Shown here one piece after another: positions 1 through 9,320 of a stretch of 64,000 nt of DNA. The number at the start of each line of letters is the position of its first letter. Positions within the stretch are counted from its first letter, which is position 1. This DNA is from Bacteroidia bacterium. GTDB taxonomy: Bacteria; Bacteroidota; Bacteroidia; B-17B0; Aurantibacillaceae. Location: contig JAGNIU010000001.1 of NCBI GenBank assembly GCA_018000995.1, positions 310,001-374,000 on the forward strand. Direction: 5' to 3'. Under the pieces are notes generated by a model. That model was not told the origin of the DNA, did not search any database, and saw only the letters and a program-made list of their open reading frames with translations. Position numbers and translations under genes: made by a program.

Positions 1-90
1 AATATGTTGATTAGCACACTTTCCCGCTTAAGCGACATTGAGAAAAATATTTGTTTGATAGAAACCGAAGTATTAACTCTAAAAAACTAA
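1..90 (+). CDS. C-terminal end of an unidentified protein (partial)
   Basis: The first 90 bases are open in frame 1 and end with TAA at 88-90, three bases before the ATG of the next gene. The visible tail contains LSRLSDIEKNICLIETEV and ends in LKN, a charged, probably helical segment. Too little is present to name a family. The tight spacing suggests it is cotranscribed with the GldL-like membrane protein. It could also be a chance open frame, since only 29 codons are visible. Confidence 0.4.
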   Translation, partial: NMLISTLSRLSDIEKNICLIETEVLTLKN

Positions 91-93
91 ATC

Positions 94-1059
94 ATGAAAA
101 AATCAGTTTATATCTCCGGAATTAGTTGCGCCATTTTAATGTTGTTTGGCTGCATCTTTAAAGTCATGCACTGGCCGGGAGCCAGCGTGATGATTATTTC
201 TTCAGTGACTTTGTTTTGCTTTTGGTTTTTACCTTCAGGCTTAATGAACAGTTACGAGTCGTTGCCACTTAAAAAAATGAAAACACTTCACGTTGTTTCT
301 TTTATTGTGTTCGCGGTTTGTATGATGAGCGTTTTGTTCAAAGTAATGCATTGGCCGGGAGCGTCTGTGTTTTTACTTTTAGGAATATTGTTGCCCTTTA
401 TTGTTTTTCTTCCTGTGTATTTATACCACACCAGTGAAGAAGAAAAAACAGGTAACAAAAATTTCTTTGGTCTAACTATTGGGCTTACTTTTCTTGCTGT
501 GTTTGGTGTGTTGTTAGCTTTAAGTGTAAGTAAGCAAGTGATTCAGAGCGCTGTGATGTCGGTAACCCAAAATGAAACAACAACACGTTTTTTTATTGGT
601 GAGCCTAAAGATTCTGAAGTTGGCAAAACAGCAACGGAGCTTTTAAATTACACAGATGAACTAAAGTGTATGGTGCTAACGGCTGATGGTGAAAACATGT
701 GCGACGGAAATAAAACAAATGCCAATTACAGTGCTGAAAATATTTCGGGTGCAGATAACAGAGAAGTAGTGAAAAGAGTATTTTTCTCGGGAGAAGGCGA
801 ATCAAAAGCTAAACTTCTAAAAGAAAAAGTAAATGCTTTCCGCGAAACTGTTTTATCCACTAAAAATATTAGTCCTGAATTAGCCGAGTTAACTAAAACA
901 CTTTTCGATACAAGTGATAATGACGTGAATGGTGTTTATCAAAATGACATGGCGTGGGAACATAGAGAGTTATATAATTACTCTTTAATTTTTACGCTTG
1001 ACTTCTTATCTAAACTACAAAGCAATGTTCGTTTGGTAGAGGGTGAGGCTCTGAAGTAG
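94..1059 (+). CDS. Membrane protein with two GldL-like transmembrane hairpins
   Basis: A 321-residue inner-membrane protein of unknown function. The N-terminal 150 residues hold four to five hydrophobic segments. The motif FKVMHWPGASV occurs twice, near residues 22 and 83, each time followed by a hydrophobic helix. A hydrophobic helix followed by F-K-x-x-H-W-P-G-A is the hallmark of the N-terminal region of GldL, the type IX secretion motor subunit, so the protein looks like a tandem duplication of that hairpin. The C-terminal ~170 residues are soluble and contain nothing I recognise. It lacks the long cytoplasmic tail arrangement of true GldL and has no gldK, gldM or gldN neighbour, so a motor role is not implied. 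The start is an ATG 3 nt after the preceding stop. Confidence 0.8.
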   Translation: MKKSVYISGISCAILMLFGCIFKVMHWPGASVMIISSVTLFCFWFLPSGLMNSYESLPLKKMKTLHVVSFIVFAVCMMSVLFKVMHWPGASVFLLLGILLPFIVFLPVYLYHTSEEEKTGNKNFFGLTIGLTFLAVFGVLLALSVSKQVIQSAVMSVTQNETTTRFFIGEPKDSEVGKTATELLNYTDELKCMVLTADGENMCDGNKTNANYSAENISGADNREVVKRVFFSGEGESKAKLLKEKVNAFRETVLSTKNISPELAELTKTLFDTSDNDVNGVYQNDMAWEHRELYNYSLIFTLDFLSKLQSNVRLVEGEALK

Positions 1060-1084
1060 AAACAGAGCGTGTTATGGTTAAGAA

Positions 1085-1117
1085 AAAAGGCGGAAATTAA
1101 TTTCCGCCTTTTGTTTT
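1085..1117. terminator. Bidirectional intrinsic terminator
   Basis: A 28-base perfect palindrome (1085-1112) has arms AAAAGGCGGAAATT and AATTTCCGCCTTTT, with A-runs on one side and T-runs on the other. It sits between the convergent ends of the GldL-like gene (1059) and metH (1116), so it can terminate both transcripts. Confidence 0.85.
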
Positions 1118-4100
1118 AGTAACCTAACACAGGACCGAGCCATCGCTCAACTATTTCGAAATTCATGTTCTTACGTTTCGAATAATCTTCCACTTGCTCT
1201 TTGGTGATTTTCCCTACTCCGAAGTATTGCGCTTCTTTATTAGCAAAATATAATCCACTAACAGCAGCCGTTGGCACCATTGCTAAACTCTCAGTTAAAA
1301 TTATTCCAGTCTCTTTTTCTACATTTAATAATTTCCAAATAGTAGTTTTCTCAGTATGGTCAGGTTGTGCGGGATAACCCGGAGCCGGACGAATACCCGC
1401 GTACTCTTCCTTAATTAAATCTTCGTTACTCAACGTTTCATTCTTAGCATAAGCCCAAATTTCGGTACGGACTTTCTTATGCATTAATTCTGCAAATGCT
1501 TCTGCTAATCTATCAGCTATTGCTTTTAACATAATCGCGCTATAATCGTCGTGGTCTTTTTCAAAACGTTTTACGTGCTCATCAATGCCAATTCCTGTTG
1601 TTAAAGCAAAAGCACCAACATAATCCGTTGCGTTATCTTTATTGGCAATTTCTTTTGGTTTAATAAAATCAGCTAAAGCAATGTTATGTTGTCCAGCCGG
1701 TTTTTTTGTTTGCTGACGAATAGTATGGAAAGTGCATTTTACATTTTTACCGTCTTCACTTAATACTTCCACATCATCATGATTCACAGTGTGCGCCGGA
1801 TAAATTCCAATTACTGCATTAGCTTGTAACCATTTTTCATCAATGATCTTCTTTAACATGGCCTGGGCATCAGCAAATAATTTTTTTGCTTCTGCACCAC
1901 GCTCTTTGTCATCAAATATTTTTGGGTAAGACCCTTTCATTTCCCAGCTATGGAAAAACGGTGTCCAATCAATAAACTCAGAAATTTCTTTTAAAGAATA
2001 ATTATTGAAAGTTTTGTTTCCTAAAAATGCAGGTTTTGAAATGCTTCCGTTACTGAAATCTAATTTCAACTTGTTCTCTCTTGCTTCAGCTAAAGGAATA
2101 AATTTATTTTGTCCTTGTGCATTTTTATTTTGTTCGCGAACGCGTTCGTAATCTTTATTCACATCCGCCATAAAAGCATCACGCAATTCATTCGAGATTA
2201 AACTACTTGCAACAGGAACAGATTTACTAGCATCATTCACATGGACAACCGGTCCTGAATAATTTTGCGCAATCTTCACTGCAGTATGAACTTTAGAAGT
2301 TGTAGCGCCTCCAATTAACAGAGGAGTTTTAAATCCAAGTCGCTCCATTTCCTTAGCCACGTGAACCATTTCATCCAATGAAGGCGTAATTAATCCACTT
2401 AAGCCAATTACATCTACATTGTGTTTTTTAGCTTCTTCCAAAATTTTATCGCAAGAAACCATTACACCTAAATCTATAATTTCGTAATTGTTACAAGCTA
2501 ATACAACACCGACAATATTTTTTCCAATATCGTGTACATCCCCTTTAACAGTTGCCATTAATATTTTTCCTGCATTGCTTCTTCCATCACCAACAATTCC
2601 AGCTTTTTTGTTTGCCTCTTTCTCTGCTTGTAAATAAGGCTCTAAATACGCAACAGCTTTTTTCATTACACGCGCGCTCTTTACCACTTGTGGTAAAAAC
2701 ATTTTTCCGCTTCCGAATAAATCTCCCACCACATTCATTCCATCCATTAACGGACCTTCGATTACGTGAAGTGGTCTTCCTAATTTTAAACGAGCTTCTT
2801 CTGTATCAGCATCAATATGTTCAACTAATCCTTTTACTAAAGCGTAACTCAAACGTTCTTCAACAGTTCCTTTACGCCACTCTTCGTCTTTTTCTGTTTT
2901 TTGTCCGGAGATTCCTTTTAAAGATTCTGCATGTTCAACTAATCTCTCCGTTGCATCATCTCTTCTGTTCAACAATACGTCTTCAACTAACTCTAATAAT
3001 TTTTTATCTATGTCGTCGTAAATCACCAATTGAGATGGATTTACAATGCCCATATCCATTCCGTTTTTAATAGCATGATATAAAAACGCTGAGTGAATAG
3101 CTTCACGAACGTGATCATTACCACGGAAAGAGAAGCTCACATTACTTACTCCACCACTTACTTTCGCAAATGGTAAATTTTCCTTAATCCATTTTGTTGC
3201 TTGGAAAAAATCTAATGCATTCAAACGATGTTCTTCCATTCCTGTTGCGACAGGAAAAATGTTTGGATCAAAAATAATATCCTGAGGCGGGAAGTTTACT
3301 TTGTTAACCAAAATATCATAAGCACGTTTACAAATATCAATTCTTCTTTGTAATGTGTCAGCCTGACCAACTTCATCAAATGCCATCACAATAACAGCGG
3401 CGCCGTATTGTTTTATCTTTTTTGCTTGCTCAATAAATTTCTCTTCGCCTTCTTTCATGGAAATTGAATTCACAATAGCTTTTCCCTGAACACATTTTAA
3501 TCCGGCTTCAATTACACTCCATTTTGAAGAGTCAATCATAATTGGAACGCGTGAAATATCCGGTTCAGAAGCAATGAGATTTAAAAACTTAGTCATGGCT
3601 GCTTCGCTATCCAACATTCCTTCGTCCATGTTCACATCAATCACCTGAGCACCGCCATCTACTTGATCTTTCGCAATAGAAAGCGCTTCTTCATAATTTC
3701 CTTCTTTAATTAAGCGTAAGAATTTTTTCGAACCGGTTACGTTTGTACGTTCACCAACATTCATGAAATTACTTTCAGGACGAAGAGTTACGGGTTCTAA
3801 TCCGCTTAAGTGCATTAATGTGTCTGCAGCTGGTTTTTTTCTAGGCTTCGATACTTTTGCGATTTCAGCAATACGTTTAATGTGTGAAGGCGTAGTTCCA
3901 CAACAACCTCCCACAATATTTAAAAATCCTGCTTTTAAAAATTCTTCAACTTCATGTCCCATTGCATGAGCATCCTGATCGTACTCGCCAAACTGATTTG
4001 GTAAACCTGCATTCGGATAAGCACTCACGAAGAAAGGAGCCTTATCAGAAAGTTCTTCTAAATACGGACGCATATCTTTTGCACCTAATGCACAATTCAA

Positions 4101-4832
4101 TCCAACGCTTAACAAGTCAACATGAGAAATAGAATTCAAAAATGCTTCTGTAGTTTGTCCCGATAAAGTTCTTCCGCTGGCATCCGTAATGGTTCCAGAC
4201 ACCATCACAGGCATTTTAATATTTTTTTCTTTACACACATTTTGAATCGCGAACAAAGCGGCTTTCGCATTAAGTGTATCGAAAATAGTTTCTACCAATA
4301 AAATATCTGAACCTCCTTCGATTAATCCTTTTGCTTGTTCCGCATACGCTTCAACTAATTCATCAAATGTAATAGCGCGGAAGCCCGGATCATTTACATT
4401 AGGAGATAATGATAAAGTACGATTTGTTGGTCCGAATGCGCCTGCAACATACTTTGGAACATTCGCAAATTCAGGAAACTCTTTTTTAAATTCCGCAACA
4501 GCTTCCTTCGCAATTTTAGCCGATTCATAATTTAATTCGTAAGCTAAAGACTCCATGCCGTAATCTGCCATCGCCACAGTGGTTGCACTGAACGTATTTG
4601 TTTCAATAATATCAGCGCCGGCTTTTAAATACTCTTTATGAATAGCTTTTATGATTTGTGGTTGGGTAATCGACAATAAGTCGTTGTTGCCTTTTAAATC
4701 CTTAGGCCATTCTAAAAAACGCTTGCCGCGGTAATCTTTTTCCTCTAGCTTGTATTGCTGAATCATGGTGCCCATCGCGCCATCAATTACCAAAATTCTT
4801 TTTTCTAATTCTTTTTTAATGTCTGAGTTCAT
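1116..4832 (-). CDS. metH: Cobalamin-dependent methionine synthase
   Basis: MetH moves the methyl group of 5-methyltetrahydrofolate to homocysteine through methylcobalamin. All four modules are present in order: a homocysteine-binding domain (about residues 10-335) with the zinc cysteines in NCALGAK and GGCCGTTP; a pterin-binding domain (about 345-620; [25 protein letters not shown]); a cobalamin-binding region with [14 protein letters not shown], whose His is the lower cobalt ligand; and a C-terminal AdoMet-activation domain ([12 protein letters not shown]). About 1,238 residues is the usual length. I start at the ATG at 4832 rather than the in-frame TTG at 4853, because the ATG lies 4 nt after the methyltransferase stop and begins the conserved [22 protein letters not shown]. 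It is cotranscribed with the methyltransferase and lies under the upstream SAM riboswitch. Confidence 0.97.
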   Translation of the reverse strand: MNSDIKKELEKRILVIDGAMGTMIQQYKLEEKDYRGKRFLEWPKDLKGNNDLLSITQPQIIKAIHKEYLKAGADIIETNTFSATTVAMADYGMESLAYELNYESAKIAKEAVAEFKKEFPEFANVPKYVAGAFGPTNRTLSLSPNVNDPGFRAITFDELVEAYAEQAKGLIEGGSDILLVETIFDTLNAKAALFAIQNVCKEKNIKMPVMVSGTITDASGRTLSGQTTEAFLNSISHVDLLSVGLNCALGAKDMRPYLEELSDKAPFFVSAYPNAGLPNQFGEYDQDAHAMGHEVEEFLKAGFLNIVGGCCGTTPSHIKRIAEIAKVSKPRKKPAADTLMHLSGLEPVTLRPESNFMNVGERTNVTGSKKFLRLIKEGNYEEALSIAKDQVDGGAQVIDVNMDEGMLDSEAAMTKFLNLIASEPDISRVPIMIDSSKWSVIEAGLKCVQGKAIVNSISMKEGEEKFIEQAKKIKQYGAAVIVMAFDEVGQADTLQRRIDICKRAYDILVNKVNFPPQDIIFDPNIFPVATGMEEHRLNALDFFQATKWIKENLPFAKVSGGVSNVSFSFRGNDHVREAIHSAFLYHAIKNGMDMGIVNPSQLVIYDDIDKKLLELVEDVLLNRRDDATERLVEHAESLKGISGQKTEKDEEWRKGTVEERLSYALVKGLVEHIDADTEEARLKLGRPLHVIEGPLMDGMNVVGDLFGSGKMFLPQVVKSARVMKKAVAYLEPYLQAEKEANKKAGIVGDGRSNAGKILMATVKGDVHDIGKNIVGVVLACNNYEIIDLGVMVSCDKILEEAKKHNVDVIGLSGLITPSLDEMVHVAKEMERLGFKTPLLIGGATTSKVHTAVKIAQNYSGPVVHVNDASKSVPVASSLISNELRDAFMADVNKDYERVREQNKNAQGQNKFIPLAEARENKLKLDFSNGSISKPAFLGNKTFNNYSLKEISEFIDWTPFFHSWEMKGSYPKIFDDKERGAEAKKLFADAQAMLKKIIDEKWLQANAVIGIYPAHTVNHDDVEVLSEDGKNVKCTFHTIRQQTKKPAGQHNIALADFIKPKEIANKDNATDYVGAFALTTGIGIDEHVKRFEKDHDDYSAIMLKAIADRLAEAFAELMHKKVRTEIWAYAKNETLSNEDLIKEEYAGIRPAPGYPAQPDHTEKTTIWKLLNVEKETGIILTESLAMVPTAAVSGLYFANKEAQYFGVGKITKEQVEDYSKRKNMNFEIVERWLGPVLGY

Positions 4833-4836
4833 AAGC

Positions 4837-5610
4837 TTAACTAAGTTGTCCAAAATAAATTTTTGTATCGTAATCTAATCGCACCATACCGTTTTCCTGG
4901 TAGCGCATAAATATTTTCTTTAAACAGTAAATCATAAATTCAAAATCCTTGTGCTCTTCATTTGGCATATAAGATGATGACAATACTCTTCCCTTTAAAC
5001 CTGCAAAATCCACATCCTGATAATTGTAAAAGCTTTTCTCTTTGTGATTCTGCTTACCAAAGAAATTATCAAACTGAGATGTTTCTTGTGTGTTTTTATG
5101 ATTAATCTCTTTATAATCCGTTCCGAACATTTGTAAGAAGTCTTCATAAACTTTTAAAAAGTCAGTTGTATCTGTTCTTCTGTCATTCCACATTAAAACA
5201 ACTTGTCCGTTTGGTTTCAATATACGCTTACATTCATTTTTGAATGTATCATTATTGAACCAATGAAAAGCCTGAGCGCAAACAATTACATCCACACTAT
5301 TATTTCCTAAACTTGTTGCTTCTGCTTTTCCATTTACAGAAACAAATAAATTTTTGTCGGAATAATTTTGCAAAATACGTTCCGCAGCTTCCCGCATGGG
5401 TTCGTTGGGTTCAACACCAAATACTTTGTAGCCATTTTTTAAAAACAATTCTGCTGAAATTCCTGTGCCTGAACCAATATCCGCAATAACAGCATTTTCA
5501 AAAATAATTTTTTCTGTTTTCAAAAAGTCAATTACCTCCGCAGGATAATGCGGACGATATTTGACGTAATTGTCAACTCTATCAGAAAATCTATTTGTTA
5601 TAACTGTCAT
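4837..5610 (-). CDS. Class I SAM-dependent methyltransferase
   Basis: A 257-residue protein with a Rossmann-type methyltransferase fold. Motif I is [13 protein letters not shown] near residue 43, an acidic residue follows in FGVEPNEPM, and [13 protein letters not shown] plus [12 protein letters not shown] match the Methyltransf_11 (UbiE/Tam-like) family. The substrate cannot be told from the sequence. It is the first gene after the SAM riboswitch and terminator and directly precedes metH (4 nt gap), so its expression should fall when SAM is abundant. That context suggests a link to methionine/SAM metabolism, but this is inference. Confidence 0.9.
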   Translation of the reverse strand: MTVITNRFSDRVDNYVKYRPHYPAEVIDFLKTEKIIFENAVIADIGSGTGISAELFLKNGYKVFGVEPNEPMREAAERILQNYSDKNLFVSVNGKAEATSLGNNSVDVIVCAQAFHWFNNDTFKNECKRILKPNGQVVLMWNDRRTDTTDFLKVYEDFLQMFGTDYKEINHKNTQETSQFDNFFGKQNHKEKSFYNYQDVDFAGLKGRVLSSSYMPNEEHKDFEFMIYCLKKIFMRYQENGMVRLDYDTKIYFGQLS

Positions 5611-5611
5611 A

Positions 5612-5647
5612 AATAAAAAAATCCCTTACGTTTTACCGGAAGGGATT
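5612..5647 (-). terminator. Riboswitch expression-platform terminator
   Basis: On the minus strand, arms AATCCCTT (5647-5640) and AAGGGATT (5627-5620) enclose a 12-nt loop and are followed by a run of seven T's. The run ends a few bases before the methyltransferase ATG at 5610. Its position between the SAM aptamer and the gene fits a transcription-attenuating platform. Confidence 0.8.
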
Positions 5648-5683
5648 AGTTATATTTTGTTTTATTAAATACTAATTACTCCG

Positions 5684-5860
5684 GCTTATTTGCACCGCGT
5701 TAAACGCGATCACGATTTCCCACCTTCTGTTACAGTTGGTGAGTTGGTGAGTTATGAGTTAGCGAGTTTAACTCACTAATTCACAGATTCACTAATTCAC
5801 TAATTGAATCAGGGTTGGTAAGGTATCATAGGGCGTGTCCCTCCTCCTTTCGCAATAAGC
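5684..5860 (-). promoter_or_regulatory. SAM-I riboswitch (S-box) with extended P3
   Basis: On the minus strand the leader of the methyltransferase-metH operon carries the S-box core. P1 is formed by GCTTATTGC (5860-5852) and GCAAATAAGC (5693-5684). The P2/kink-turn segment reads AAAGGAGGAGGGAC, then GCCCTATGATACCTT and ACCAACC. The P3/P4 junction is AAGGTGGGAAATCG, and P4 is a CGCGTT/AACGCG hairpin (about 5696-5708). These match the class I SAM aptamer (GGAGGGAC, GCCC-UAUGA, AACC, AAGGTG), which binds S-adenosylmethionine and represses methionine genes. P3 spans about 5727-5812, roughly 86 nt, much longer than usual, and consists of repeat-like sequence. The metH target agrees with the assignment. 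Confidence 0.9.
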
Positions 5861-5880
5861 ATACTATAAAGAACTGGGTG

Positions 5881-5888
5881 TAAAGATA
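5881..5888 (-). promoter_or_regulatory. Probable -7 box for the metH operon leader
   Basis: TATCTTTA on the minus strand is a 7/8 match to the Bacteroidota -7 consensus TAnnTTTG and lies about 20 nt upstream of the first P1 base of the SAM aptamer, where a riboswitch leader should start. No good TTG -33 partner is evident. Confidence 0.5.
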
Positions 5889-5939
5889 CAGCTTTTCCAA
5901 ATAACATAAAAATCCCTATTTTAGAGCTAAAATCATCCC

Positions 5940-6365
5940 ATGAAATTATTACTCCTCGCCATTTTTAGTCTTTTTAGCATTGGCTGTTTTTGTCAGTCGA
6001 AAACCGACATTTCAGAGGTAAAAGAAGCCATGAAAAACCAGGAAACAGCTTGGAATAAAGCCGATGTTGAAGGCTTTATGGCTTATTATTGGAAAAGCGA
6101 TAGTTTGAAGTTTATTGGGAGCAAAGGCATAACTTACGGTTGGCAAAAAACCTTGGATAATTATAAAAAAAGCTATCCAACAGCGGATGCGATGGGAGTT
6201 TTAACTTTCGAAAATAATACGATTGAACAATTATCTCCCACAAAAATATTTGTGATTGGAAAATGGAGTTTGAAAAGAAAACAAGGTGATGTGGGCGGTC
6301 ATTATACTTTGCTTTGGAAAAAAATAAATGGCAAATGGGTGATTGTTGTTGATCACACAAGTTAA
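5940..6365 (+). CDS. Secreted SnoaL-like / DUF4440-type protein
   Basis: A 141-residue protein with an N-terminal export signal (MKLLLLAIFSLFSIGCFCQS). The FSIGC segment could also serve as a lipobox, so it may be a lipoprotein. The mature part (EVKEAMKNQETAWNKADVEGFM through W-K-KINGKWVIVVDHTS) matches the NTF2-like cone fold of the DUF4440/SnoaL-like superfamily, whose members are often small periplasmic proteins of unknown or ketosteroid-isomerase-like function. No catalytic assignment is possible. It lies 17 nt upstream of the beta-helix protein and may be cotranscribed with it. Confidence 0.8.
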   Translation: MKLLLLAIFSLFSIGCFCQSKTDISEVKEAMKNQETAWNKADVEGFMAYYWKSDSLKFIGSKGITYGWQKTLDNYKKSYPTADAMGVLTFENNTIEQLSPTKIFVIGKWSLKRKQGDVGGHYTLLWKKINGKWVIVVDHTS

Positions 6366-6382
6366 ATTTTAAATAAATTATT

Positions 6383-7891
6383 ATGAAAAAAATATTACTC
6401 TTATTGTTTGTCGGCGTTGGGTTTTCTGCAAGTGCAGTGACCTGGAAAGTTGGCGCTGCTCAAACGTATACTACACCAAGTGCTGTTGTGAACTTAGTTC
6501 AGAATAATGATACGATAAAAATTGATGGTGGTGTTTATTTGAATGATCCTGTAATCTGGACAAAAAGAAATTTAGTGTTTATTGGTTTAGGCACCGGAAG
6601 CAATAGAAGTATTATGCGTTGGTCGGGCGGCGATATTGCTAATGGAAAAGGTATTTGGGTTTTTGCAAATCCTGCCATTACTGGAAATGCAACTGTAGAC
6701 AATATTGTTTTTGAAGGGGCAAGAGTTTCTGATGGCAATGGAGGAAATGGCGCCGGAATAAGATGTCAGGCTAAAGATCTAACTATAAGAAACTGTCAAT
6801 TTAATTCTTGCCAGAATGGTATTTTAGAGGGGGGAAGTTACACCGGCGCAATTATCACTATTCAAAATTCAGAATTTTTTAATAACGGATATGAAGTTAT
6901 TGGTAACACCTCTTTTTCAGGATACGAACACAATATTTACATCAGCGCTCAAACGGATAGTTTATTGGTGAAGAATTGTTACTTCCACAGTCCGCGTGGC
7001 GAAGCCAATAGTTTAAAAACTCGCGCACAAAAAAGTTACATACTTTATAACGTAATTGATGAAGCTCTAGGACAAGGTAGCTGGGAAATAAACCTTGCGC
7101 AGGGTGGATTAAATGTGATTATTGGAAATACAATTATTCAAGGTGTGAATAGCATTAATCACGGGATAGTAAGTTACGATGCGGCGACAAATCCTATTCA
7201 AGATTTTTACTTTATAAATAATACAGTGATTAATAAATATACATCAACGAGTTTCAGATATTTTAATGTTTCGCCTACTAGTGGCATTAATAAATTTAAA
7301 GTTTATAATAATATTTTCGCGAAGGCATCTTCTGCAAGCATGAGCAGTTTCATTTCAGGAACACTTGGTCCCGCTTTGGATACTTTGTCAAACCGCATCT
7401 TAAACAATTATACAACAGTTGGTTTTGCAAATGCTGCAGGAAACGATTTTCATTTAACTTCAACAGCTTTGTCATTCATTAATAATTGTTCAAATGCAGG
7501 TCTGGCTTCGAATGGCTTTTCTTTGCTTCCTACAAACGAATATGTAAACTTTATTTCTGCCTTAGCGCCAAGGGTAATGAGTGGTCCGGCTAATGATATT
7601 GGTGCTTTTGAATTTAATTCAGGTGTTGGCGTGAATGAAAATAAATTGTCAGACTCTGAAGTTTCTATTTATCCAAACCCTTCCGACAATTATTTTAATG
7701 TTGATCTGAAAAATAATTCGCTTGAAAATTCGAGTATCATCATTTATGATGTATTGGGGAAAGAAGTGAAGCGCGAAAAGTTATCAGAAACTAAAACAAC
7801 ATTGCATCATAATTTACAAAGTGGGATTTACTTCTATAATGTTTTAAAGGATTCGAAAAAAATTAGCAGCGGAAAACTAATTATTGAATAA
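6383..7891 (+). CDS. Secreted right-handed beta-helix protein with type IX sorting domain
   Basis: A 502-residue exported protein. A signal peptide (MKKILLLLFVGVGFSASA) precedes a segment opening like parallel beta-helix proteins (WKVGAAQTYTTPSAVVNLVQNNDTIKIDGGVY). Repeated short strand patterns follow to about residue 400 (DNIVFEGARV, LTIRNCQFNSC, ITIQNSEFFNNG, LLVKNCYFHS, FYFINNTVINK), as in pectate-lyase-like folds. The last ~80 residues (VSIYPNPSDNYFNVDL, YDVLGKEVK, LQSGIYFYNV, GKLIIE) form a type A type IX C-terminal sorting domain. It should therefore be secreted and probably attached to the cell surface. No catalytic residues for a particular polysaccharide lyase are evident. Its 3' end lies 1 nt from a convergent gene. 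Confidence 0.88.
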   Translation: MKKILLLLFVGVGFSASAVTWKVGAAQTYTTPSAVVNLVQNNDTIKIDGGVYLNDPVIWTKRNLVFIGLGTGSNRSIMRWSGGDIANGKGIWVFANPAITGNATVDNIVFEGARVSDGNGGNGAGIRCQAKDLTIRNCQFNSCQNGILEGGSYTGAIITIQNSEFFNNGYEVIGNTSFSGYEHNIYISAQTDSLLVKNCYFHSPRGEANSLKTRAQKSYILYNVIDEALGQGSWEINLAQGGLNVIIGNTIIQGVNSINHGIVSYDAATNPIQDFYFINNTVINKYTSTSFRYFNVSPTSGINKFKVYNNIFAKASSASMSSFISGTLGPALDTLSNRILNNYTTVGFANAAGNDFHLTSTALSFINNCSNAGLASNGFSLLPTNEYVNFISALAPRVMSGPANDIGAFEFNSGVGVNENKLSDSEVSIYPNPSDNYFNVDLKNNSLENSSIIIYDVLGKEVKREKLSETKTTLHHNLQSGIYFYNVLKDSKKISSGKLIIE

Positions 7892-7892
7892 A

Positions 7893-9317
7893 TTATTTTT
7901 TATCCTTTAATTTATTAACGTTTCTTTCGATATACTTTTCGGTTGGCATCAACGATTGTTGGATCCGCTTTGCGTACTGAATACTATCTAAAATTTCTTT
8001 CTGTTTTTCTTCAACCAAATGTTTTTGAGCTGTAATTATTTTGTTGGCGTGTTTATTCTTCTGTAAACTTCTATAGATAAAAACAGAAAACACACTCACT
8101 AACAACAGTCCTACAATTACAGATACTATAATAAGATTCAACCTTTTCTTGTCCTCCTCCGCCTTCAATTCTGTTTTTTCCTTTTCAACTTTAGCAACAG
8201 CACGAACTTCAGCCTCCTTTTTATCGTACTCAAATTGCATTTCTTTCCGTGTCATTTCACGATTATTTTTTTCATTAAGAATACTATCATTGTAATTCCG
8301 CTCCGCTTGGTAAAACTCAAGCGCCTCTCTGTAATTCTTAGCCCCTAGATTGCTTTCGTATAAACACTGACAGGTGTTTTTTAGCCATATCAATGATTTA
8401 TAGCTTTTAAAATGTTCTAATCCTTCCTTGCATAATTTAGTGGCTTTAGCGAATTCCTTTTTCTTCACCGCAATATTTCCTTGGTTTACCATTGCTATAG
8501 CAATCCAAAATGTATCTCTTTCTAGACAAGAAATCCGATAACATTCATTTATTAAAGATTCTGCTTTATCGAGTTGGTTTAAGTTAATACAGGCTTCCGC
8601 GTAGTTATTGTAAAAGGATTCTTTTGCTTGATTTTTCAAATTCGTAATCAATTTTTCCAACTTAGAATAAACTGTATCAGCTCTTTGGTATTCGAGTTTC
8701 TCAAGATACAAAATGGCTAGTGCAGAATAAGCATCAAATATATTGAGAGTGTCTTTTGTCTTCTCCGATAATTTAATGGCGCGGTTTACATACGTTAAAG
8801 ACTGATCAAACATTTTCATTCTACGGTAGCAATTAGAAATGCTACCAAGTATTAAAACCTGTTGACGCTCTTCCTTCTTGTGTGTTTCAAAATAATCCAA
8901 ATTATTTAACAAATACCCAAGCGCACTGTTGTAGTCTGACATGACCAGATATATTCTCGCCTTATTGTATTCGGACTGATACTTTAAATCTACATCCTCA
9001 CCATAATTAATAGTTTTAAGCATTGCTAACGCCTCGTCTCCTTTTCGGTTTTTACGAAGCGCAACAGCTTTAATGAGCTTTAGGAATTCTGATAAAACAT
9101 TCTTTTGACCTATTACAAGAATAAGAGAGTCGCTCAATTCTATTAAAGCATTTGTTTCTTTTTCGCGGATTGTTTCGGTTATTTTAAAAATCTTCGCCTT
9201 CTTATCACTTAAAGTTAGTTTGGAAGATAAAACAAGTTCTCTTAAATCCTCAACGTTTCCTGCCTTTATAAAAAGGGAGATGAAAAAGAATACTATGAAA
9301 GTGGTTTTTTTAAACAC
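7893..9317 (-). CDS. TPR sensor-like membrane protein ending in a SpoIIE-type linker
   Basis: A 474-residue protein with a signal peptide, a tetratricopeptide-repeat region (about 40-340; SALGYLLNNLDYF, SLTYVNRAIKLSEKT, ALEFYQAERNYN), a charged coiled coil, one transmembrane helix near 400-425 (LIIVSVIVGLLLVSVFSVFIY) and a cytoplasmic tail. The tail contains EKQKEILDSIQYAKRIQQSL and MPTEKYIE, the linker that in Bacteroidota TPR regulators usually leads into a SpoIIE/PP2C phosphatase domain. Here the protein stops right after the linker, so it has no output domain. It may act as a scaffold or regulatory partner, or be a shortened relative. It follows mutB by 3 nt and is presumably the last gene of that operon. 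Confidence 0.8.
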   Translation of the reverse strand: MFKKTTFIVFFFISLFIKAGNVEDLRELVLSSKLTLSDKKAKIFKITETIREKETNALIELSDSLILVIGQKNVLSEFLKLIKAVALRKNRKGDEALAMLKTINYGEDVDLKYQSEYNKARIYLVMSDYNSALGYLLNNLDYFETHKKEERQQVLILGSISNCYRRMKMFDQSLTYVNRAIKLSEKTKDTLNIFDAYSALAILYLEKLEYQRADTVYSKLEKLITNLKNQAKESFYNNYAEACINLNQLDKAESLINECYRISCLERDTFWIAIAMVNQGNIAVKKKEFAKATKLCKEGLEHFKSYKSLIWLKNTCQCLYESNLGAKNYREALEFYQAERNYNDSILNEKNNREMTRKEMQFEYDKKEAEVRAVAKVEKEKTELKAEEDKKRLNLIIVSVIVGLLLVSVFSVFIYRSLQKNKHANKIITAQKHLVEEKQKEILDSIQYAKRIQQSLMPTEKYIERNVNKLKDKK

Positions 9318-9320
9318 TTC

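Noticed and set aside
2552-3070. 172-codon open frame opposite metH
   Set aside because: Leu/Phe-rich antisense shadow of conserved MetH coding sequence with no recognisable motif.
4833-4853. Longer metH start at a TTG (seven extra residues)
   Set aside because: It lies inside the end of the methyltransferase gene, while the ATG at 4832 is 4 nt after that stop and matches MetH N-termini.
5735-5809. CRISPR-like repeat array
   Set aside because: Units are short and degenerate, have no uniform spacers, form a single hairpin and lie within the riboswitch P3; no cas genes nearby.
7887-7916. AT-only inverted repeat as a terminator between convergent genes
   Set aside because: AATAAATTA/TAATTTATT is a perfect 9-bp match, but the stem has no GC pairs and overlaps both coding ends; chance is likely in AT-rich DNA.
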